Below, piece by piece: positions 58,615 through 64,000 of a stretch of DNA of 64,000 bases. The DNA is from Geosiphon pyriformis (lineage: Eukaryota > Glomeromycota > Glomeromycetes > Archaeosporales > Geosiphonaceae). Location of the stretch: NCBI GenBank assembly GCA_016748015.1, contig JAAOMT010000608.1, positions 62,001-126,000 of the forward strand, read 5' to 3'. The translations under genes and the position numbers were made by a program. Below the pieces are notes generated by a model that saw only the letters and a list, made by a program, of their open reading frames with translations, searched no databases and was not told the origin of the DNA. Within the stretch, counting starts at the first letter, position 1, and each line of letters opens with the position of its first letter.

Positions 58615-58665
58615 TTGTTGTTGTTGTTGTTGTTGATGATAATTATAATAATGATAATAATGATG
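58551..58665. repeat. (AAT)n / (GTT)n compound microsatellite
   Basis: An AAT run interrupted by GTT, followed by seven GTT units and GAT/AAT units. Confidence 0.9.
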
Positions 58666-58786
58666 TATTTGCTCTGTTTGTTAGAGAGCTTTTGAAAGTG
58701 GGGAATTTTGATCAAATTAAGTTTACGATAAGTATATAACTTCATGTAATTGATTTTTAGTCATCATCCATCAAGATCACATTCAA

Positions 58787-59137
58787 TCAGTTACCGTCAT
58801 CGGAAGAGGAAGGTGAGGGAAATTCAGCACCAACCAACAAAGGCAAATCAGCGGTACGAACCAATACAGGACGATACCCATCAGGGATCCAATACATTTG
58901 ACCTAAAGTGTTTTGCCCATTACAATTAATATGTTTTGTTTTGCAATTTTGGAGTTGGGAATTTTTCTGTTGCAAATGAGAAACATTTATTTTTTCGCCA
59001 GAAATATTATTTTCATTATGATCACCGTTTTCTTGGGGAAAGATGATGACTTCGTATTCCAAATTGTTTCTATTCCTTGCGTTAAGAGCAGAGATGGAAG
59101 TTTGATTAATTTCAGGATGAGTATTTGTTGAAGGCAT
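58787..59137 (-). CDS. Small orphan protein (116 aa)
   Basis: A single-exon frame from ATG 59135-59137, in an ACAAAA context, to TGA 58787-58789. The N-terminal two thirds are Asn/Gln-rich and look disordered. The last 35 residues are ordered-looking and hydrophobic, MYWIPDGYRPVLVRTADLPL then LVGAEFPSP, ending in an acidic Ser tail. There is no signal peptide or membrane segment. Support for a real gene comes from codon-like composition, the distinctive C-terminal block, and a leader on the same strand. That leader starts at a TATA element (59384-59392) and contains CAACAA runs and three TTTCAACTTAA copies (59185-59245). The family is not recognised. The alternative is a chance frame within a repeat-rich transcript. 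Confidence 0.5.
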   Translation of the reverse strand: MPSTNTHPEINQTSISALNARNRNNLEYEVIIFPQENGDHNENNISGEKINVSHLQQKNSQLQNCKTKHINCNGQNTLGQMYWIPDGYRPVLVRTADLPLLVGAEFPSPSSSDDGN

Positions 59138-59383
59138 TTTTGTTGAAAAAGGTATGTTTTGTGGTTGTTGTTGTTGTTGTTGTTGTTGTTAAGTTGAAAG
59201 TTCTTGTTATTAAGTTGAAAATTGTTGTTGTTAAGTTGAAAGTTGATGAAAATTTCAAAGTTTTTTAATTTTGCGTATTGAGATTCTTTGATTTCTTTTA
59301 AATAACTATTTTCACACAATTTTAATTGTGAATGTGATTGATAATGATAAAATTAATTTTTTAAAAGAAAGGATCAATGCTCC

Positions 59384-59392
59384 TTATATATA
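59384..59392 (-). promoter_or_regulatory. TATA-like element upstream of the small orphan gene
   Basis: Reads TTATATATAAGGA on the minus strand about 250 bp before the ATG at 59137. It would imply a long CAA-rich leader. Confidence 0.3.
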
Positions 59393-60057
59393 ACTAAAAT
59401 TCTTTTAGAATTTCAAATTTATAATACCAAGGAGAAGAAGTAAGCACTAATCAAAATTGATATAATTTCAATTTTGATACTACTAGGGTAATCTGCAATT
59501 GTATTACTTTTTTATAAATACAAAAAAACCCCCCCCCCCTCCCCCCACTATTAATTTATTTCTTTGTGTTTATTTTTTTTTTTGTTCCGAATACTAAGTA
59601 ATCTGTGTCACGAATATTTTTTGGTTGTTCACAATATAATAAAAAAAGAAATTAGAAACAAGAAAAAATTTAGGTGTGAACAAATTCAAATGATGGTGCT
59701 TTGTTCTAGTGCACAGGCCTTTGTATTTTTTATGGAAAATTTATTTGCGGATCGATGTACATTATATTTAAAAAAAATTTTAGTGTTTAAATTAATTCTC
59801 TTTGGTCTATGTATTTTTTTTTAGATTACTCATGGGCCTTAATGATGCATAATACAGCATGAAAATCCGTTCGTGTGGATCAATTTATCAAAAAAATAGT
59901 TGTACACCGAAGCCCGAAATGGTAGACAGGATATCACTTGTGCACAACGTAAGCACCGATGATATATGTTCTTTTCCTTCCTGTTCGATAATTTTCTTCT
60001 TGTCTTCTCTACTTGAATTAACAATTTATTTAATATTTTCCAATTCTATTTCAAAAG

Positions 60058-60060
<3 letters not shown>

Positions 60061-60114
<54 letters not shown>
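60061..60114. repeat. (AAT)n microsatellite
   Basis: About 18 uninterrupted AAT units. Confidence 0.95.
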
Positions 60115-60115
<1 letters not shown>

Positions 60116-61532
60116 TTTATAAGTTTCAATTCAATAATGTAGAGCATGTGGTTTTTGCCTAGTTGAATGGAGAATTTTTTGTTTGTTTTGAAATTCGAAA
60201 CAGGACCTTTTAAAATAACATGACATGATTAGTTTCATAAAAAACAAAATAATCAGATCAAAGAATTGATCTTCTATTATTATGATTCTTTTATTTTATT
60301 GTTCGAAAAATTACCTTTTTCATTTCTATTTCAATTTCTAATTCTAATTCTAATTCTAAACTAGACAAAAGATCCTGAATAATCACAAAAAATTTGTATT
60401 AGATTATACAAAGAGTTATATATACATTAGATTTATTAAACAATGAATATTTATCTTCCTTTGCTGATAATAAATCATCAAGGACTCAAAAAAAGAGAAC
60501 AGAATAAGACAGAATTCTTGTAAAACAATGATAACCTAATAACCAACTTGGTCAGTAATATCTATTTTTTACATATAATTATTAAATGTATGAGGATAAG
60601 AATATTTGCTCAAAAAAACCCCCTCCCACCCCCCCCCCCCAAAACCACCTCTTCCCTCTTTTCCCCACTTTAAATTCTGAATCTTCTTTTTTTTTTGCAA
60701 CGTTCTTCACAAAAAAGTTAAACACTTGTCATTGCAATTACTAGCACTGTTCATCATAATAAGATTTCTCTTTTAAGTATCAAATCTGAAATATATAAAA
60801 AAGATGATTTTACTAAATCTGGTTGGGAAGTTTTACTCATGCACGAACTGGGCGTCAAGAAGTGAATCAATTCAATCTTTACACTGTCTGTATTTCTAAC
60901 ACAAAAATGATTAAATTGTAAGCTTTTGGTAATTTTGATTTTAAAAAATTTTTTTAAAAATCAAACTCTGGAACTTTTTCTATTTTACTAATGATCAATA
61001 ATAATAGGAAAACCATGGTCAATAATGAAAGATTTTTAAAGTATGTTCACGTTTTAGATTAATTAATGAACATTTTTGCATGTTGAATAGATAAAAATGG
61101 CAACAACAAATTGCAACAACAAATATCAAGCTATGATTTACTGTGAACAATTCTTATTCTTTTTATTTATCAAAGGGGGAAGGGGGTGAAGATTTTCTTT
61201 GGACAAATATATTTGAAAAACTATTCATTCAATTAAAAGAAAGTTAAAAAAAAGGTTAAACTTTAAAAGAAAAAATAGACACAGGATCATGAAAATTATT
61301 GTTTAATATAAACCTTTTGAAATAAATAAAAAATAGCAAAACCCGTATTTGAATCATTTGACAAATTTCAATTTGTAAAAGCCCTCGAGGAATGTATCAC
61401 CAAAGTGAAACTCATGGGAAAAAAACTAAAAAAAATTTCATTTGGAATAATAGATTTTTTCTTTTTCAAGAAGATCAATCTTTTACGCGAAATCATGTCT
61501 TACCATGTAAAAGCTGACAAATATTTTAATAC

Positions 61533-61573
<41 letters not shown>

Positions 61574-61574
61574 A
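61533..61574. repeat. (TCTA)n microsatellite
   Basis: About ten uninterrupted tetranucleotide units. Confidence 0.95.
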
Positions 61575-62470
61575 TTTATATACGTTACAGTAATCATCAT
61601 TTTTATATAGATTCTAAGATAATTCATTGCATCTTTCACCTCTCAATTACACACAAATTTCCAAGAAAAAAAAAATTCTGTAAAGAAAAATTTGAAAAAT
61701 CCTGCAATAGTGCTAAAATGGTTCGTTGTATGATTAGAGTTCTTTGATTTTCTGGAGTTTTTCTCGAGTAGCATTATCGTAATATCGATATATTTTTTTC
61801 TTAATTAGGGGGGGGGGGGGAAATTTGATGAGAAATAACATCTTATCAAAACGTTTTTGTCACAACCCTTTTGAACTTTGATACATTTCTATTTCATGAT
61901 CAATGATAATAATAAAACTCTTAAGATAAAAGATATTTTTTTTCCAATTAAATGTATATAAAACATTAAAAAAAAACTATCACCTAGTAATTTTTGGGAA
62001 TACAAAAAAATAAGTTTCACTATGAATTAATTATGGGATACAAATTTTTCAGAGAAATTTTTATTATTACATGTTGATTTTTAAAGTTTCGTTAAAAATT
62101 TTTACTTTTTTCAGCCATTTATCGAATCTTCTCACATATGATTGCCAAATATTTTTGTCTAGTTTGGAAATATTCATGTTGTGAAAAACTTTTTCTCATT
62201 CGCCTACTCTGTTTAATAAAAATCTCCTTTTTCGTTAAAATGTATGGGGAAAGAAAAAAAAAAGGTAACCAGTCAGTTACAATTTTAATTTATAATATTT
62301 TTTAGTCTATATTCAAGGTTCTTTATATATATATTGGGAAACCTAGAAACCTTTTCTAGGACAATGTTAAAAAAGTTTTTAAGGGTATATAGCATTTTTG
62401 TTCATTGTTCTTTTCTTATTTTAGATAAACTTGTATGATATATTTCTGCATCGCAAAAATTCAATGATTC

Positions 62471-62548
62471 ATGATGTTGTTTATGTTGTTGATGTTGTTT
62501 ATGTTGTTTATGTTGTTTATGTTGTTTATGTTGTTTATGTTGATGATG
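62471..62548. repeat. 9-bp tandem repeat (ATGTTGTTT)
   Basis: About eight units, with one GATGTTG variant near each end. Confidence 0.9.
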
Positions 62549-62787
62549 TGATGAATTTTTTGAAGATATCAACGAGAACTAAAAATTACATGTACATTAA
62601 ACAGATTTAGCATGAGAAAATATGCATGGTAACCAATGGTTTTCCAAAATTAGTTTTCATTAATTTTTTCATATTGTTCATTTTCCCCATTTATCCCAAT
62701 GTTTATTTTAAAATCACGGGTGAGTACGAAGCTTTGAAAAATGTTTATCTTTATTGTAGGGGATGATGCATGCCAATTATTTGTTGA

Positions 62788-62802
62788 ATTATTATTATTA
62801 TA

Positions 62803-62856
<54 letters not shown>
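62788..62856. repeat. (ATT)n microsatellite
   Basis: About 22 units, with one interruption near 62800. Confidence 0.95.
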
Positions 62857-64000
62857 TTTTCAAAAGTAAACAGTGAACATACAAAAAAGTTTGAACAGCA
62901 CCCCGGTCAGCTATAATATCAAAAGTATCCCGGGTATTTTATTTTCTCACTAGTTTTTATTGAATTAAAAATATCTTATAATGAAACGAAATGAATTAAA
63001 GTACAATGAGAAAAACTTCCGAAAAAAGCCAATACCCGAATTTTTGGTCAATCACAAAATATGCACAATCAATAAACCGGGAAACGCCAGTGTAACTCCA
63101 GGGATTAAACATTGAGCTAATTATTATTTATTATAAGATAGAAAAGTTTGTATGAGGAATAGGAGGACGACGACAACGATATCTTGGAAAAAAAAAAAGG
63201 TTTCAAGTCACTAAAATTGTACATTTCAAAAGGGACAGCCATGGTCTTTTTGAATCAGACTTTACCCTGCATGGCGACATCTGTGCCAAAAATGGTTCTA
63301 AATTTTATCCCCTAACTAGATTTGATGCTTTAGTAGACCTAAAATTCATTGACTTGTTCTTCAGCTGGTTAAAGCTTATTATCAAGATTGGCAAATTTAA
63401 TAATTACAAATTTGTTTAAAAATTTCCGGTATTCTATTATTGAGCCTTTCATTTTGAAGCTTTCGCGCTTTGGTAACGGTCTGGAACCAAAAAAAATTAA
63501 GGTTTTTCAGGAGGCTGAATTTAAATCAAGGGCGTTATTCAATAACGCGACTATGGGTTTTTAATTTCTTTCAAATGTAATTTCTTTAATGAACATGAAT
63601 TAACCACTTATGATTTTCGTTTAGTTAATTTAAGATAAAATTGAAAATTTACTATTGATTTTGAACTTCTCAACCATCCAAGAAAGGATATATTCCTTTT
63701 CAACCTTTACAAGGCCTAAATTCAAAGAAATTTTGTTATATATATATTATATGGTTTTATTTATCAACCTCTTTGCATTTTAACAACGAATCTATGGTTT
63801 TTTATTACCTAAAAAAAATCTAATCTTCTTCAATATTTTGAAGCTGTTTTTTGTGATAAAAAACTTCTTTTGAAAAAACTTTTGCCGCTACCAAATTTCC
63901 AGATGTGGATGACAAAGGCAAGATTCGATATCAAAGAAAATTTGTGAAATAAAAAGTTTTTCATTATCAGTTAAATTCTCAACTTTTTTTTTTTTTTTTT

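Larger units (their letters stand above)
55273..58786. other. Very AT-rich intergenic region with repeats
   Basis: No gene is supported. It includes an ATGAT-rich stretch (55945-55985), a 57-bp tandem array, long A/T homopolymers near 57440-57500 and the trinucleotide tracts at 58550-58660. The open frame at 58509-58739 is the translation of those tracts (Asn and Val runs). Confidence 0.6.
59393..64000. other. Gene-free region rich in simple repeats
   Basis: No protein or RNA gene is supported. It holds C-rich tracts (59529-59546, 60619-60640), a 13-G run (61808-61820) and the microsatellites listed separately. Open frames at 59564-60062 and 61405-61593 lack domains. Confidence 0.55.

Noticed and set aside
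58509-58745. Frames of poly-Asn/poly-Val and poly-Ile
   Set aside because: They are translations of the AAT/GTT microsatellite and carry no domain.

Overview
The window looks like a strongly AT-rich fungal nuclear contig, most likely from an arbuscular-mycorrhizal fungus (Glomeromycotina, Rhizophagus-like). The reasons are short GT-AG introns, long A/T-rich spacers full of microsatellites, a TKL-type kinase with an N-terminal CxxC cluster, a Sel1-repeat protein, a P450, a NADPH oxidase and secreted hydrolases. The genus is an inference. One assembly gap (N, 45600-46489) cuts a gene. There are no operons. All gene models were spliced by hand from the sequence, and intron phases were checked to keep the frame.

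Layout. 0-3.3 kb: 3' part of a cytochrome P450 (+) and an Ecl1-family zinc-binding protein (-). 3.3-14.4 kb: gene-poor, with a minisatellite next to a decayed large-subunit rRNA copy that carries a 68-bp tandem amplification. 14.4-22 kb: a secreted Asn/Gly-rich peptide, a single-exon 574-aa membrane protein with a large glycosylated ectodomain, and a second Asn/Gly-repeat protein. 22.3-22.8 kb: a decayed gene. 23.3-27.2 kb: a five-exon 2OG-Fe(II) oxygenase and a five-exon kinase-like protein with HRN in place of HRD. 31.8-33.1 kb: a four-exon short-chain dehydrogenase, followed by a relic exon with an exact 65-bp duplication. 35.3-37.6 kb: a four-exon NADPH oxidase. 38-38.7 kb: a dead Tc1/mariner transposase. 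39.2-44.5 kb: two divergent, head-to-head secreted class-3-lipase paralogues with identical intron positions. 45.5-47.8 kb: a secreted GH13 alpha-amylase, interrupted by the gap. 52.6-53.1 kb: a short inverted-repeat (MITE-like) element. 53.9-55.3 kb: a Sel1-repeat protein. 58.8-59.1 kb: a small orphan protein. 59.1-64 kb: simple repeats only.

How the genes fit together. They do not form one pathway. Several suit a secreting, plant-associated fungus: two secreted lipase-fold proteins, an amylase, a small secreted peptide, and oxidative enzymes (P450, NOX, 2OG oxygenase, SDR). The most unusual signal is the lipase pair. The nucleophile serine of the lipase elbow is Thr in one copy and Cys in the other, and the Thr copy also lacks the C-terminal catalytic His.
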